From the NCBI RefSeq assembly GCF_001613245.1, contig NZ_BDBZ01000001.1:434001-498000 (forward strand): a DNA stretch of 64,000 bases, written 5' to 3'. Position numbers and translations under genes: made by a program. The notes beneath the pieces are model-generated. The model saw nothing but the letters and a program-made list of their open reading frames with translations, ran no database searches and was not told where the DNA came from. The stretch's first letter is position 1. Each line of letters opens with the position of its first letter. Below, in pieces: positions 9,190 through 18,620 of this stretch. The stretch is from Nocardia speluncae NBRC 108251 (lineage in GTDB: Bacteria > Actinomycetota > Actinomycetes > Mycobacteriales > Mycobacteriaceae).

Positions 9190-10040
9190 CGGGCGTTCTC
9201 CTCTCCCCTGGGGAGCCAGCGGGTGACCCGGCGGCCGAGCAGTTCGATCGCCGCGGAGGTCCCGAATCCCAGGGCGCCGATGGTGATGATTCCGACGAAC
9301 ACCCCGGGATAGTCGACGATGGTGTAGGCCTGCCAGGTGCGGTAACCGACGCCGAGGCGACCCGAGATCATCTCCGCCGAGATCAGGCAGATCCAGGCGA
9401 CACCGAGCCCGACCGAGAGTCCGCCGAAGATCCCCGGCAGCGCGCCGGGAACGACGACGCGCGCCAGGACATCCCAGCGGTTTCCGCCGAGAGTGCGTAC
9501 GGAGTCCTCCCACAGGGTGGGCAGGGCGCGCACCGCGTGCCGGGTGCTGACCATGATCGGGAAATACGCGGCCAGTCCGGTGATGAACACGATTCCGGCT
9601 TCGTCGTCGGGGAACAGCAGAATCGCGATCGGCACCACCGCGATCGCCGGGATGGGGCGGGCGAGTTCGGTGAGCGGGCCGAGGATCCCGGCGAATACCC
9701 GAGACCGGCCCAGCGCGATCCCGCTCGCGACTCCGAAGACGGTCGCGAGGGCGAAACCGGTGAGGATGCGGACCAGCGATTGCGCCAGGTCCAGGTAGTA
9801 GACATCGGTGCCCAGCTGACGGCCGAAAGCGGTGAGCACGTCGGTGACGGTGGGCAGAGTGTCGAACCGCAGCCACAGCCGGATATCGGCGGCGGTCAGC
9901 AGCTGCCAGAGCAACACAGCACCGGCCACCGAACCCACCCGCAGCGCCCGCCCCGGCCACACCGAGCGGGTGCCAGGCCGGGCGCGGGGGTGATCGCTGT
10001 GCAAGTCGGCACCGGAATCTGCGGGGGCGGCGACAGTCAC
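9186..10040 (-). CDS. SsuC-type ABC transporter permease
   Basis: A 284-residue membrane protein of the BPD_transp_1 family with about six hydrophobic segments. The conserved EAA-type loop reads TLGGNRWDVLARVVVPGALPGIFGGL. It forms the import channel of the sulfonate/nitrate/taurine class. The GTG start at 10040 overlaps the TGA of the substrate-binding protein gene (GTGA); the frame is open further upstream, but that part is arginine-rich and unlike a protein. The N-terminal ~45 residues before the first membrane segment are cytoplasmic and Pro/Asp/Arg-rich. Translational coupling with both neighbours suggests a fixed stoichiometry. Confidence 0.9.
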   Translation of the reverse strand: MTVAAPADSGADLHSDHPRARPGTRSVWPGRALRVGSVAGAVLLWQLLTAADIRLWLRFDTLPTVTDVLTAFGRQLGTDVYYLDLAQSLVRILTGFALATVFGVASGIALGRSRVFAGILGPLTELARPIPAIAVVPIAILLFPDDEAGIVFITGLAAYFPIMVSTRHAVRALPTLWEDSVRTLGGNRWDVLARVVVPGALPGIFGGLSVGLGVAWICLISAEMISGRLGVGYRTWQAYTIVDYPGVFVGIITIGALGFGTSAAIELLGRRVTRWLPRGEENAR

Positions 10041-11416
10041 GACCGAACCTCCGCCACGGCCTGGTCGTAGCCGACAGGCCGGGCGCCCGGATGGGCGTGC
10101 CGGTAGCGGCCGGCGGCCGCCTCGGTGGTGAAGGCCAGATAGGTGTCGCCGTCGCGTAACCACACGGCCTTGTCGGCGAACCAGCGGGTGCCGAGTTCGG
10201 AATCCGTCACGTAGGCCGCACGGATGGTGTCCCCTTGTGCGCGGGCGGCCTTCACCGCGCGCAGCAATTCGGTGGGGTCGGCGGCCGGCCGGGTGGTGTT
10301 CTGCCCGCCGATCCAGAGCTCGGTACCGGAACCACTGGTGTGGTTGCCTGGGTCGGCAAGGGCGGCGTCGTAGTCCTGGCCGCGGGCGGCGAATGCCGCG
10401 CGGATCAGCCGGTCGTCGGCGAAGGCGCCGGTGTCGAGGTCGGCGAAATCACCGATCGATTCGAGGTATTGCACATCGTCTTCGAACGCGCCGAGCAGGC
10501 TCGGTTTGAGGGTGGTGTCGAAGGAGGTGCCGCCGGGGCCGTTGTAGAGGTAGACGACCTCCTGCGGCAAGTCCGAACCTTCGGCCACGATCCGCGCCGC
10601 CTCGAGCGGTTCCCGCCACAGGAATTCGGTGGCGTCCAGTTGCGCCTGGAGAAACGCGTCGACCACTTCGGGATGCCGCGCGGTGTAATCCGCACGGGCA
10701 ACCACACCGTGAAAGGTCGGCACATTCAGTTCGGCGCCGTCGTAGAGCAGTTTCGCCTTGTCCTGGAACACCAGCAGCCCCGGCCAGGCCACGAACTGCG
10801 ATAACGCGCTGACCTGGCCCGACTCCAGAGCCGATGCCCCGACCTGCGGCTGCTGGTTGAGCACTTCGACGCCGGTGACCGGGTCGATACCCGCGCGGGT
10901 CAGCGCCTGCACCAGTGTGCCGTGACCGGCCGACCCCACGCTGGCGGAGACCTTCTGCCCCGCCAGATCCGGCAGTCCCGCGGCGGGCGAATCCGGCGGC
11001 ACCACCACCATGTTCAGCGCACCCTTGGGGTTGTAGCCGGTGACCGAGATGAATTCCGTGCGGGAGCGTTCGCCTGCCTGGGTACGCGACCCGTTGATCA
11101 GCAGCGGGTAATCACCCATGGAACCGATATCGATTTTCTCCGCCACCATCTGCGCGGTGATCGGCGCACCCGTGTCGTAGTCCTGCCATTCCACCTGGTA
11201 GGCCGGGCCGCCGCCCTCGGTGAGCCGGGCCAGCCGCTGTTCCAGGTACCCCTGGGCGCGCAGCAGAGTGCCCGCCGTGACGGTGTTGATCGTTTTGGAC
11301 TGGTAACCGATGACGACACGCACGGTATCGCCGGCGGCGGCGTCTTCCAGCGAGCAGCCGGTGAGGGCCAGCGTCCCGGCGGCCAAGAGGGCCGCGAGGC
11401 GTTTCAGTGTGGGCAT
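10037..11416 (-). CDS. ABC transporter substrate-binding lipoprotein
   Basis: A 459-residue exported lipoprotein. It has a signal peptide of about 20 residues with lipobox LTGC (Cys21), then a periplasmic-binding fold of the SsuA/NMT1 type (VRVVIGYQSKTINTVTAGTLLRAQGYL; DIGSMGDYPLLINGS; LAGQKVSASVGSAGHGTLVQAL). At about 460 residues it is clearly longer than common SsuA proteins (roughly 320), with an extra C-terminal part. It would capture a small anion for the permease and ATPase encoded immediately downstream. The GDYPLL segment is shared with sulfonate/nitrate binders, but the ligand is not defined. Confidence 0.88.
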   Translation of the reverse strand: MPTLKRLAALLAAGTLALTGCSLEDAAAGDTVRVVIGYQSKTINTVTAGTLLRAQGYLEQRLARLTEGGGPAYQVEWQDYDTGAPITAQMVAEKIDIGSMGDYPLLINGSRTQAGERSRTEFISVTGYNPKGALNMVVVPPDSPAAGLPDLAGQKVSASVGSAGHGTLVQALTRAGIDPVTGVEVLNQQPQVGASALESGQVSALSQFVAWPGLLVFQDKAKLLYDGAELNVPTFHGVVARADYTARHPEVVDAFLQAQLDATEFLWREPLEAARIVAEGSDLPQEVVYLYNGPGGTSFDTTLKPSLLGAFEDDVQYLESIGDFADLDTGAFADDRLIRAAFAARGQDYDAALADPGNHTSGSGTELWIGGQNTTRPAADPTELLRAVKAARAQGDTIRAAYVTDSELGTRWFADKAVWLRDGDTYLAFTTEAAAGRYRHAHPGARPVGYDQAVAEVRS

Positions 11417-11423
11417 GGTGGCT

Positions 11424-11651
11424 CTACCTCAGGAGATACGGCATATTGACGGTGACGGCCCCGGTCGGACAGCGGGCGGCGCAGGGGCCGCAGTACCAGC
11501 ATTCGTCGACGTGCATGAACGCTTTACCGTTGTCGGGGTTGATTGCGAGGGAGTCGAGCGGGCAGATCTCGACGCACAGGGTGCAGCCCTCGATACACAG
11601 GGATTCGTCGATGGTCACCGGGATATCGGTGCGCTGGTCGGCCAGGGCCAT
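11424..11651 (-). CDS. AprB-like ferredoxin with two 4Fe-4S clusters
   Basis: A 75-residue protein with two cluster motifs: CIEGCTLCVEICP (C-x3-C-x2-C-x3-CP) and CWYCGPCAARCP (C-x2-C-x2-C-x3-CP). The second motif with its leading MHVDECWYCGPC strongly resembles the beta subunit of adenylylsulfate reductase, which pairs with the AprA flavoprotein. It lacks the long C-terminal tail of dissimilatory AprB. It lies between the GntR gene (no gap) and the lipoprotein gene (7 bp), in the same operon as the AprA-like flavoprotein encoded five genes downstream. It is the probable electron carrier to or from that flavoprotein. Confidence 0.88.
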   Translation of the reverse strand: MALADQRTDIPVTIDESLCIEGCTLCVEICPLDSLAINPDNGKAFMHVDECWYCGPCAARCPTGAVTVNMPYLLR

Positions 11652-12434
11652 CTACAGGACCTTCCATTCGGGGATCGCACGGGAGAGGCTGCCGCGCAGC
11701 GTGATCCGGTCACCGCGCATCCGGATGTATTCGAGGTCGACGGGTGTGCCGTCGTCGAGGCGGGTGAGACGTTCGAGCATGAGTAGCGGGGCGCTGTCCG
11801 GGACGTCGAGGGTGGCGGCGGTGTGCCGGTCGGCCGGGATCGCCTCCACGGCCAGATCCGCCGAACCCAGCGATTGCCCACTGAGCTGTTCGAGGAGTAC
11901 GAACACATCGGTGTGCGCGAGATCGTGGGCGAGAACCCGTGCGCCGATCTCCGGGGCGAGATAGGTGAGGTCCAGGCTCAGTGGCTGATCGCCGAGATAG
12001 CGCAGGCGCTCCAGATAGACGACCTGCTCGCCCGGCGCGAGCCCGAGCCGGCGCGCCACGACCGCCGGGGCGGTGATGCGCTGTGCGGCCCGGACTTCGT
12101 TGCGGACCGTACCGCGCCCCTCCAGTGTTTCCTGCAGACCCAGCAATGCGTCCAGCCCGTGGTCGAACTTCCGGGCGGCCACGCGGGTTCCGGCCCGTGG
12201 GGCGCGGTCGATCAGTCCTTCGTCACGCAGCAGGGTCAGGGCCTCGCGGATGGTGTTGCGGGAGGTGCGGTGTTCCGCGGCGAGTTCCTGTTCACCGGGC
12301 AGGGTTTCGCCGACGGTGCCCGCGCGGATCTGGTGGCGCAGGATATCGGCGACGCGTCTGGCCTGGTCCGCGCGCAGCCGGCGAACGGTGGCGCCGCCCC
12401 CCGCACGCTCGGTGTTCATCTCGCTGACCTGCAT
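11652..12434 (-). CDS. GntR/HutC-family transcriptional regulator
   Basis: About 255-260 residues. The N-terminal winged helix-turn-helix (ILRHQIRAGTVGETLPGEQELAAEHRTSRNTIREAL) is followed by a UTRA ligand-binding domain ending in EYIRMRGDRITLRG. The start may be ATG 12434 (MQVSEMNTE) or ATG 12419 (MNTERAG); the frame upstream has no protein-like content. Its TAG abuts the ATG of the ferredoxin gene, so it is the first gene of the transporter/flavoprotein operon and very likely autoregulates it. The effector should be the transported compound or a metabolite of it (inference). Confidence 0.88.
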   Translation of the reverse strand: MQVSEMNTERAGGGATVRRLRADQARRVADILRHQIRAGTVGETLPGEQELAAEHRTSRNTIREALTLLRDEGLIDRAPRAGTRVAARKFDHGLDALLGLQETLEGRGTVRNEVRAAQRITAPAVVARRLGLAPGEQVVYLERLRYLGDQPLSLDLTYLAPEIGARVLAHDLAHTDVFVLLEQLSGQSLGSADLAVEAIPADRHTAATLDVPDSAPLLMLERLTRLDDGTPVDLEYIRMRGDRITLRGSLSRAIPEWKVL

Positions 12435-12722
12435 GAACGGTGACGATAGTGCCGGCCGGCGGTATTGCCGGACCGCATTCGAGGGACCGTGAAGTCCGCA
12501 CTTCCAATACGCCGGGTCTCTGGTAGGCGCGACCAGCGTGGACCCGGGGAATCGGAACCATTGCGCCACCCCGGCCGGCACTGCGCGCTGTTGGGATCAC
12601 GCCGATTCGAATGACTGCGGCGACATGCCGCCACAGGTGAACGGCCGGACGACAACGACACCGCAGGGGCCTGGACCGGTGCCATCCCCTTCGACGAGAG
12701 TCGTCGGTGGCCTAGTGCCGGA
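12435..12722. other. Intergenic region upstream of the GntR operon
   Basis: No gene is supported in these ~290 bp. It must hold the promoter of the GntR-ferredoxin-ABC-flavoprotein operon. One imperfect dyad is visible: CCGGCGGTATTG at 12456-12467 and CAATACGCCGG at 12505-12515, inverted copies differing by one inserted G. It lies 20-80 bp upstream of the possible starts and could be the operator. Confidence 0.35.
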
Positions 12723-15700
12723 TCACCGCGGATCGTCGTCCGGATGCGTGGAATCGTGCGCGACCCAGGCCGCGATCTGGGCGCGCGAGGTGAACCCGAG
12801 TTTGCTCAGGATGTGTTCTACGTGCCCTTGGGCGGTGCGCAGCGAAATCATCAACTTCGCCGCGATCTGTCTGTTGCTGAGTCCGCGGGCGACCAGTTCC
12901 GCCACCTGGTGTTCACGTTTTGTCAGTGCCGGCGCCGAGCCGGAGCCGGCCCGGTCGCCGCCGGTCGCCCCCAGCGCATAGGCGACAGCGTCGTCCATAT
13001 CCATGGCGCGGCCTTTCCGGTGAGCTGCACGGTACCGGCGATCGCCGAGGTCACGCCGAGCCCGGCGCTCGGTCTCGTCGTGGAAACGTGCCAGGTTGCG
13101 AAAGACGTCCGTGACATTTGTTCCGGGGGGCTGGAGTCGCTCCGCGGCACCCAGGAGCACGGCCGCCCGTTCGGCTCCCGCGCGGGTATCGCAGGTCCAC
13201 GCCAGCGCCTCGAGGCTGTGCATGCCGAGGACTGTGCTGTTGAGCCCGCTGTTCACCCGTAACGCTTCGGTCAGCAACTGCCGGCCGTGTTCCGATTCGC
13301 CCGCTTGCCAGGCGGCGACCCCCAGCCCGCGTAATGCCGCCACGCGATGCAGGACTTCTCCGCGTGGTTCGGTGACGGCGAGCACTCGCCGGTAGTAGTC
13401 GCTCGCCCGGCTGCTGTCACCGCGCATCTCGTATGCCCAGCCGAGCAGTGCGAGGGCACTCATCCGGATCGGGAACATCGGTTCCGGCTCGGTGAGTTCC
13501 ACCGTGCGCTCGAAACCGCTGAGCGCATCAGCGGTTTCACCGCTCGACAGGCCGAGCAGGCCTTCAGCGTAGGCGATCTCCGCGCGGAGGAGAGAGGCAG
13601 CGTCTTCGCCGGTGAGCGCACCGGCCTGCCGGACCAGGTCGGTCGCGATCCGGAATTCCCCTTGCAGGGACGCCAATTTGCTCGCCGCGCAGAGTGCGCG
13701 CACGCGATACCGGCTCGCGTCGGCACCGGGGCGGGCAAGAACCCGGTTCAGCCAGGATCGGCCCTCGCCCAACAGGCCACGGAAGTTCCAGAACTCGAAC
13801 AGTCCCGCTGCCATTCGCAGTCCGGCCTCGGTGTCCTCGTTCAGGCAGAATTCCAACGCCTCCCGCAGATTCGATTGTTCACGCTCGAGGCGGGCGAGCC
13901 AGCCGGGTTGCTCGGAACCGATCCAGCCTTCGGCGGAATCGTCCAGCATTCGCTGATACCACTCGTAGTGGCGCCGGCCGAACTCCCGGCTGCGGCTCGA
14001 TTCCCGCAACCTGTGCCGACCGTAGTCGCGCAGTGTATCGAGCATCGTGAACCGGATTGCCGTACCCGACTCCTCGCGGACCAGGATGGACTTGTCCACC
14101 AGCGCCGTAAGCCCATCGAGCAGACCGAACGGCGCCGGGTCGAGATCGCATACGCCCTCCACAGCATCCAGTTCGCAACTCCCGGCGAATACCGAGAGCT
14201 GGGCCCACAGCTGCTGTTCGGCCGGAGTGCACAGGTCGTAACTCCAGTCGATACTCAGCCACAGCGTCTGCTGGCGGTTCGGGGCCGTACGGGTGGCGCC
14301 GGCGAGCAGGGTGTACCTGTCGTCGAGCCGTTGCACGATCTGTTCCGGCGACATCGTCCGCATCCGGGCGGCCGCCAATTCGAGGGCCAGCGGTAGTCCG
14401 TCCAGCCGGGCACAGATAGCGGCGACGGCCCCTTTGTTCTCCTCGTCGAGTTCGAAGCCCGGTACAGCCGCGGTGGCACGGTCGGCGAACAGTTTCACGG
14501 CGGCGTACCGTGACAACTCCGGCAAACCCAGTTCCCGGTCCGGCGCGGGGGTGGTGAGCGGCGTAACCCGCAGTACCGATTCTCCGGCGATATTCAACGG
14601 TTCCCGGCTGGTCGCCAGCACTCGCAGGCCCGGACATGCCTGCAGCAGGACTTCGTCCAGTTCCGCGACCGGGCCCACCAGCTGTTCGCAGTTGTCCAGC
14701 ACGAGCAGGAGCTCACGCGAACACAGATAGTCCACCAGCACCTGGGTCAGCGGTTCGGGCGCTTTGTCGCGCAAACCGAACACCGCCACGACGCTATCGA
14801 TCAGTATCGCGGCCTCGGATACATCGGCCAACTCGACCATCCAGGCTCCGTCCGCGAAATCACCGGCTGCCTGCGTGGCAGCGCGCACTGCCAGCCGCGT
14901 CTTGCCGACGCCACCGATTCCGGTGAGGGTCACGAGCCGGGAGCTGGACAGTAGGTTCTTCACGCCGGCGAGTTCGGCGCGACGGTCCACCAGGCTGGTC
15001 AGCTCGAGTGGGAGGTTGCCCCCACCCATTCGCCCGGTATTCGGTCGCCGCACCGGTGTCCGGGGTTCGGCTCGCGCGGCTTCGGGAACCGGTGTGGTGA
15101 GCAGCACCATTTCACCGGTCGCCGGGAACCCGTGCTGCTGCTGTACCTGCCGGACGGCTTCGGCGAATTCGGCGGCCGACGGACGTGCGCGGCGGTCGCG
15201 GGCCATCGCCGATTCCACCAATGCGGAGATATCGGCGGAGACGTCGTTCTCGCGCAGGTCGGGCACCGGCTGGGTGGTGATCCGCAGGAACTGGGTCACC
15301 ATATTCTCGCCGCTGCGCCGTTCGAACGCCGCATGGCCGGTGAGCGCGCAGAACAGGGTGGCACCCAGACCGTAGATATCGGCGGAGGGTGTGGGCGGCT
15401 GTCCCTCCAGCACCTCCGGGGCGGTGAAAGCCGGTGAACCGGTGACTGTTCCGGCGGCGGTCCGGAAGCCGCCGTCGATATGTGCGATACCGAAATCGGT
15501 CAGCTCCGGTTCACCGTGGTCGGCGAGCAGGATGTTGCCCGGTTTCACATCCCGGTGCACGACGCCGAGGCGATGCGCCGTATCGAGCGCACCGGCGATC
15601 TTGACGCCGATCTGCAATACATCTTCCGCCGCAAGCGGGCCGTGCCGCCGGATCCAAGCGTCGAGGGAGTCCATGGGGTAGAAGGGCGTCACCAGATACG

Positions 15701-16019
15701 GGCGGCCGCTCGGGGTAACCCCTACCTCCAGCACGGTGACAATATTCGGCTGCCCGGTCAACCGGCCCATCGCCTGCTGTTCCCGCAGGAACCGGGCCCG
15801 GTTGTCTTCGTCGAGTTCGGTGGTCAGCACCTTCACTGCCACCGTCCGGTCCAGGGCCTGCTGGGCACATCGGTAGACCGCGCCGAAGCCACCACGGCCC
15901 ACTTCCACCGCATCCTCGAAACCGGCCGCAGATAATTCCGCCGCAACGGAGATTCCTGGTTCACGACGGGTCGGCACTGGTTCCGCCCCGGTCATCGACC
16001 GAATGCGAACCAACAGCAA
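12723..16019 (-). CDS. PknK-like serine/threonine kinase fused to STAND ATPase and LuxR domain
   Basis: A 1,098-residue regulator. Residues ~38-300 are a Ser/Thr kinase (GRGGFGAVYRC, Lys63 in AVKVL, HRDVKPGNILL, DFGIAH), close to the mycobacterial PknK kinase domain. A second region (~340-720) is a STAND/NB-ARC-type ATPase with P-loop GIGGVGKTRLAV, LLLVLDNCEQL and LRVLATSREPL. The middle-to-C-terminal part is helical and TPR-like. The last ~65 residues are a LuxR helix-turn-helix (LTKREHQVAELVARGLSNRQIAAKL). There is no membrane segment, so it is cytoplasmic. The start may be 16019 or the Met at 15995 (MTGAEPVPT). The ATPase differs from the MalT-like middle of PknK and resembles that of actinobacterial ATPase-LuxR regulators. 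Confidence 0.9.
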   Translation of the reverse strand: MLLVRIRSMTGAEPVPTRREPGISVAAELSAAGFEDAVEVGRGGFGAVYRCAQQALDRTVAVKVLTTELDEDNRARFLREQQAMGRLTGQPNIVTVLEVGVTPSGRPYLVTPFYPMDSLDAWIRRHGPLAAEDVLQIGVKIAGALDTAHRLGVVHRDVKPGNILLADHGEPELTDFGIAHIDGGFRTAAGTVTGSPAFTAPEVLEGQPPTPSADIYGLGATLFCALTGHAAFERRSGENMVTQFLRITTQPVPDLRENDVSADISALVESAMARDRRARPSAAEFAEAVRQVQQQHGFPATGEMVLLTTPVPEAARAEPRTPVRRPNTGRMGGGNLPLELTSLVDRRAELAGVKNLLSSSRLVTLTGIGGVGKTRLAVRAATQAAGDFADGAWMVELADVSEAAILIDSVVAVFGLRDKAPEPLTQVLVDYLCSRELLLVLDNCEQLVGPVAELDEVLLQACPGLRVLATSREPLNIAGESVLRVTPLTTPAPDRELGLPELSRYAAVKLFADRATAAVPGFELDEENKGAVAAICARLDGLPLALELAAARMRTMSPEQIVQRLDDRYTLLAGATRTAPNRQQTLWLSIDWSYDLCTPAEQQLWAQLSVFAGSCELDAVEGVCDLDPAPFGLLDGLTALVDKSILVREESGTAIRFTMLDTLRDYGRHRLRESSRSREFGRRHYEWYQRMLDDSAEGWIGSEQPGWLARLEREQSNLREALEFCLNEDTEAGLRMAAGLFEFWNFRGLLGEGRSWLNRVLARPGADASRYRVRALCAASKLASLQGEFRIATDLVRQAGALTGEDAASLLRAEIAYAEGLLGLSSGETADALSGFERTVELTEPEPMFPIRMSALALLGWAYEMRGDSSRASDYYRRVLAVTEPRGEVLHRVAALRGLGVAAWQAGESEHGRQLLTEALRVNSGLNSTVLGMHSLEALAWTCDTRAGAERAAVLLGAAERLQPPGTNVTDVFRNLARFHDETERRARRDLGDRRYRAAHRKGRAMDMDDAVAYALGATGGDRAGSGSAPALTKREHQVAELVARGLSNRQIAAKLMISLRTAQGHVEHILSKLGFTSRAQIAAWVAHDSTHPDDDPR

Positions 16020-16156
16020 GATTTGAGGTCACGAGGCAACATCGGCTCACCCTTTCGCTAACACCCACTGTAGGCCGAAACAATTTCATAGCGGGCGAGA
16101 GCAAGTCATGAACCGGCAGACCCCTTCGAGCGGCGCCATCGGCGGGCCGGCAATCT

Positions 16157-16555
16157 TCACATCCGGGCGGGACCGACGACGAAAACCGGAAAATCGTCTT
16201 CGCGGGCCGGCCGTTCGAACCGTACCGGTACCCGTAGGCCGCCGGTCGGCGGCAGATCCCCTTCGATCGCCGCGTATACCCACGGTCCCTCGTCGAGCTC
16301 GACGATCGCCACGGTCCGCAACACCGGTTCGGCCCGGGCCCGCACCGGGCAAGCCATCATGCGCCAAGACACGATGGATCCGGTTCCGGATACCGCTACA
16401 CCACCGAAACGCCGGGAAAGGCACGAGACACAGCGGTCGATCGGCGGTGCGAATACCCTTCCGCATTCCCGGCACCGCCGCAGAATCAGCAGAATTTCCG
16501 TGCAGTCCGGTCTGTCGCCGCTCGCGCGGTCCATCGCCCGTATCGGTTCGCCCAT
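16157..16555 (-). CDS. DUF35-type OB-fold protein with zinc ribbon
   Basis: A 132-residue protein. A short helix precedes a rubredoxin-like zinc ribbon (CRECG ... CVSC, two C-x2-C pairs about residues 30-45) and an OB-fold (GTGSIVSWRMM, VAIVELDEGPWVYA, LPPTGGLRVPVRF). DUF35 proteins normally partner thiolase-like enzymes and bind acyl-CoA; a second one in this window (52,038) does sit next to its thiolase. This copy has no thiolase neighbour. ATG 16555 (MGEPIRAM) is chosen because the longer frame upstream looks random. Confidence 0.7.
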   Translation of the reverse strand: MGEPIRAMDRASGDRPDCTEILLILRRCRECGRVFAPPIDRCVSCLSRRFGGVAVSGTGSIVSWRMMACPVRARAEPVLRTVAIVELDEGPWVYAAIEGDLPPTGGLRVPVRFERPAREDDFPVFVVGPARM

Positions 16556-16761
16556 CGAAACCCCTGTGATCGTGTCGGCAGGATCGACTCCCATCGTCGA
16601 CCGCACGGTGGCATCAGCACACCGGTCGAACCGCCCCACGCATACCTATTTCTGCCGAATGGCCAGTTCAGGACCGGTGGCCCGGTAGCGGCGTAGCAGT
16701 CGCCGTCGGTGGGCAGTCACCGGTCCCGACCGGGCGGATACCAGCGCGACAGGGTCCCGGC

Positions 16762-18477
16762 TCAGTCGCAGACCGCCCCGTGCGACGCCGAACCGACCAG
16801 GCGTACATACTTCGCGAGCACTCCGCGGGAGTAGCGGCCGGGCAGCGGCACCCAGCCGTCGCGGCGGCGGGTGAGTTCGCCGGGTTCGACCAATAGGTCG
16901 AGGGTGCCTGCCCCGACATCGAGGCGAATGCGGTCACCGTCGCGGACGAAGGCGACGGGCCCCGCGTCCACCGCTTCCGGCGCCACATGCCCGACACAGA
17001 GGCCGGTGGTGCCGCCGGAGAACCGTCCGTCGGTCAGCAGCAGCACATCCTTGCCCAGCCCGGCCCCCTTGATGGCACCGGTGATCGCGAGCATCTCGCG
17101 CATACCCGGGCCGCCCTTGGGACCCTCGTAGCGGATGACGACCACATCGCCCGCCGTGATCGTCCCGTCCGCGAGAGCGTCCATAGCGGCTCGTTCCCGA
17201 TCGAAAACCCGAGCGGTGCCCTCGAAGACATCCGAGTCGAACCCGGCCGATTTCACCACGGCACCGCCGGGTGCCAGCGAACCGTGCAGGATGGTGATTC
17301 CGCCGGTCGGGTGGATCGGGGACGACAGTGCGCGCACCACCTTCCCGTCCGGGTCCGGCGGCGCGATCTCGGCGAGGTTCTCCGCGACGGTGCGGCCTGT
17401 CACGGTCAGGCAGTCGCCGTGCAGCAGGCCGGCGTCCAGCAGGGTTTTCATCAGTACCGGTACGCCGCCCACCCGGTCGATATCGGTCATCACGTGCCGG
17501 CCGAACGGTTTGACATCGGCCAGATGCGGGACCTGCCGGCCGACCCGGGCGAAATCGTCCAGGTTCAACGCAACCCCGGCCTCGTGCGCAATCGCCAGCA
17601 GATGCAGAACCGCGTTGGTGGAACCCCCGAACGCCATCACCACCGCGATGGCGTTTTCGAACGCCTCTTTCGTGAGGATGTCGGCGGTGGTGATCCCGCG
17701 ACGGATCAGTTCGATCACCGCCGACCCGCTGCGGCGGGCGTAACCGTCGCGGCGGCGGTCCGTCGCCGGCGGCGCCGCGCTCCCGGGCAGCGACATCCCG
17801 AGTGCCTCGGCCGCGCTGGCCATCGTGTTGGCCGTGTACATCCCCCCGCATGCGCCCTCACCAGGGCAGATGGCGCGCTCGATCGCGTCCACGTCCGCCC
17901 GGCTCATCAACCCGCGCGCGCACGCGCCCACGGCCTCGAACGCGTCGATGATGGTTACCTCGCGTTCACTGCCGTCGGACAGTTTCGCGATACCCGGCAG
18001 AATGGACCCCGCGTAGAGGAACACACTGGCCAGGTTCAGCCGGGCCGCCGCCATCAACATGCCGGGCAGCGATTTATCGCAACCTGCCAGCAGCACCGAG
18101 CCGTCGAGTCGTTCGGCCTGCATCACGGTCTCCACGCTGTCGGCGATGACCTCGCGGGAAACCAGGGAGAAATGCATCCCCTCGTGCCCCATCGAGATAC
18201 CGTCGGAGACCGAGATGGTGCCGAACTGCATGGGGAACCCGCCGGCTTCGAACACGCCGTCCTTACAGCCGCCGGCCAGCCGGTCCAGCGACAGGTTGCA
18301 CGGTGTGATCTCGTTCCACGAGGAGGCGACACCGATCTGCGGTTTCACCCAGTCGTCGTCGCCCATTCCGACCGCGCGCAACATCCCGCGCGCGGCGGTT
18401 TTCTCCAGGCCGTCGGTCACATCGCGGCTGCGGGGTTTCATATCGGGGGTAGCGGGATTTACGGAATCACGGGACAC
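16762..18477 (-). CDS. ilvD: Dihydroxy-acid dehydratase
   Basis: About 571 residues. It catalyses dehydration of 2,3-dihydroxy-acids to 2-oxo-acids in valine, leucine and isoleucine synthesis, in the cytoplasm, using an iron-sulfur cluster. It is nearly colinear with mycobacterial Ilv[49 protein letters not shown] and [16 protein letters not shown] carry the conserved cluster-region Cys residues, and [14 protein letters not shown] is also diagnostic. GTG 18477 is preferred since GAAGGGGA lies about 10 nt upstream; an ATG at 18549 would add 24 residues. It is monocistronic here and divergent from the ATP-grasp gene. Confidence 0.96.
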   Translation of the reverse strand: MSRDSVNPATPDMKPRSRDVTDGLEKTAARGMLRAVGMGDDDWVKPQIGVASSWNEITPCNLSLDRLAGGCKDGVFEAGGFPMQFGTISVSDGISMGHEGMHFSLVSREVIADSVETVMQAERLDGSVLLAGCDKSLPGMLMAAARLNLASVFLYAGSILPGIAKLSDGSEREVTIIDAFEAVGACARGLMSRADVDAIERAICPGEGACGGMYTANTMASAAEALGMSLPGSAAPPATDRRRDGYARRSGSAVIELIRRGITTADILTKEAFENAIAVVMAFGGSTNAVLHLLAIAHEAGVALNLDDFARVGRQVPHLADVKPFGRHVMTDIDRVGGVPVLMKTLLDAGLLHGDCLTVTGRTVAENLAEIAPPDPDGKVVRALSSPIHPTGGITILHGSLAPGGAVVKSAGFDSDVFEGTARVFDRERAAMDALADGTITAGDVVVIRYEGPKGGPGMREMLAITGAIKGAGLGKDVLLLTDGRFSGGTTGLCVGHVAPEAVDAGPVAFVRDGDRIRLDVGAGTLDLLVEPGELTRRRDGWVPLPGRYSRGVLAKYVRLVGSASHGAVCD

Positions 18478-18620
18478 GAGGCCATCGTCCCCTTCTCGTG
18501 GCGAGATTTCCGGGTCCCACGCCGGTCGGACATACTCCTGCACCGACACCGCAGACGTCGCCTGGCCGACTCGGCGAAAACCGGTTGGCCGGCCGACGCC
18601 GACGGGCGACGATATCGTCC

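Noticed and set aside
9190..9960. N-terminal extension of the ATPase gene to 9960
   Set aside because: It overlaps the whole permease in another frame and is Arg-rich; the ATG at 9189 overlapping the permease stop is the evident start.
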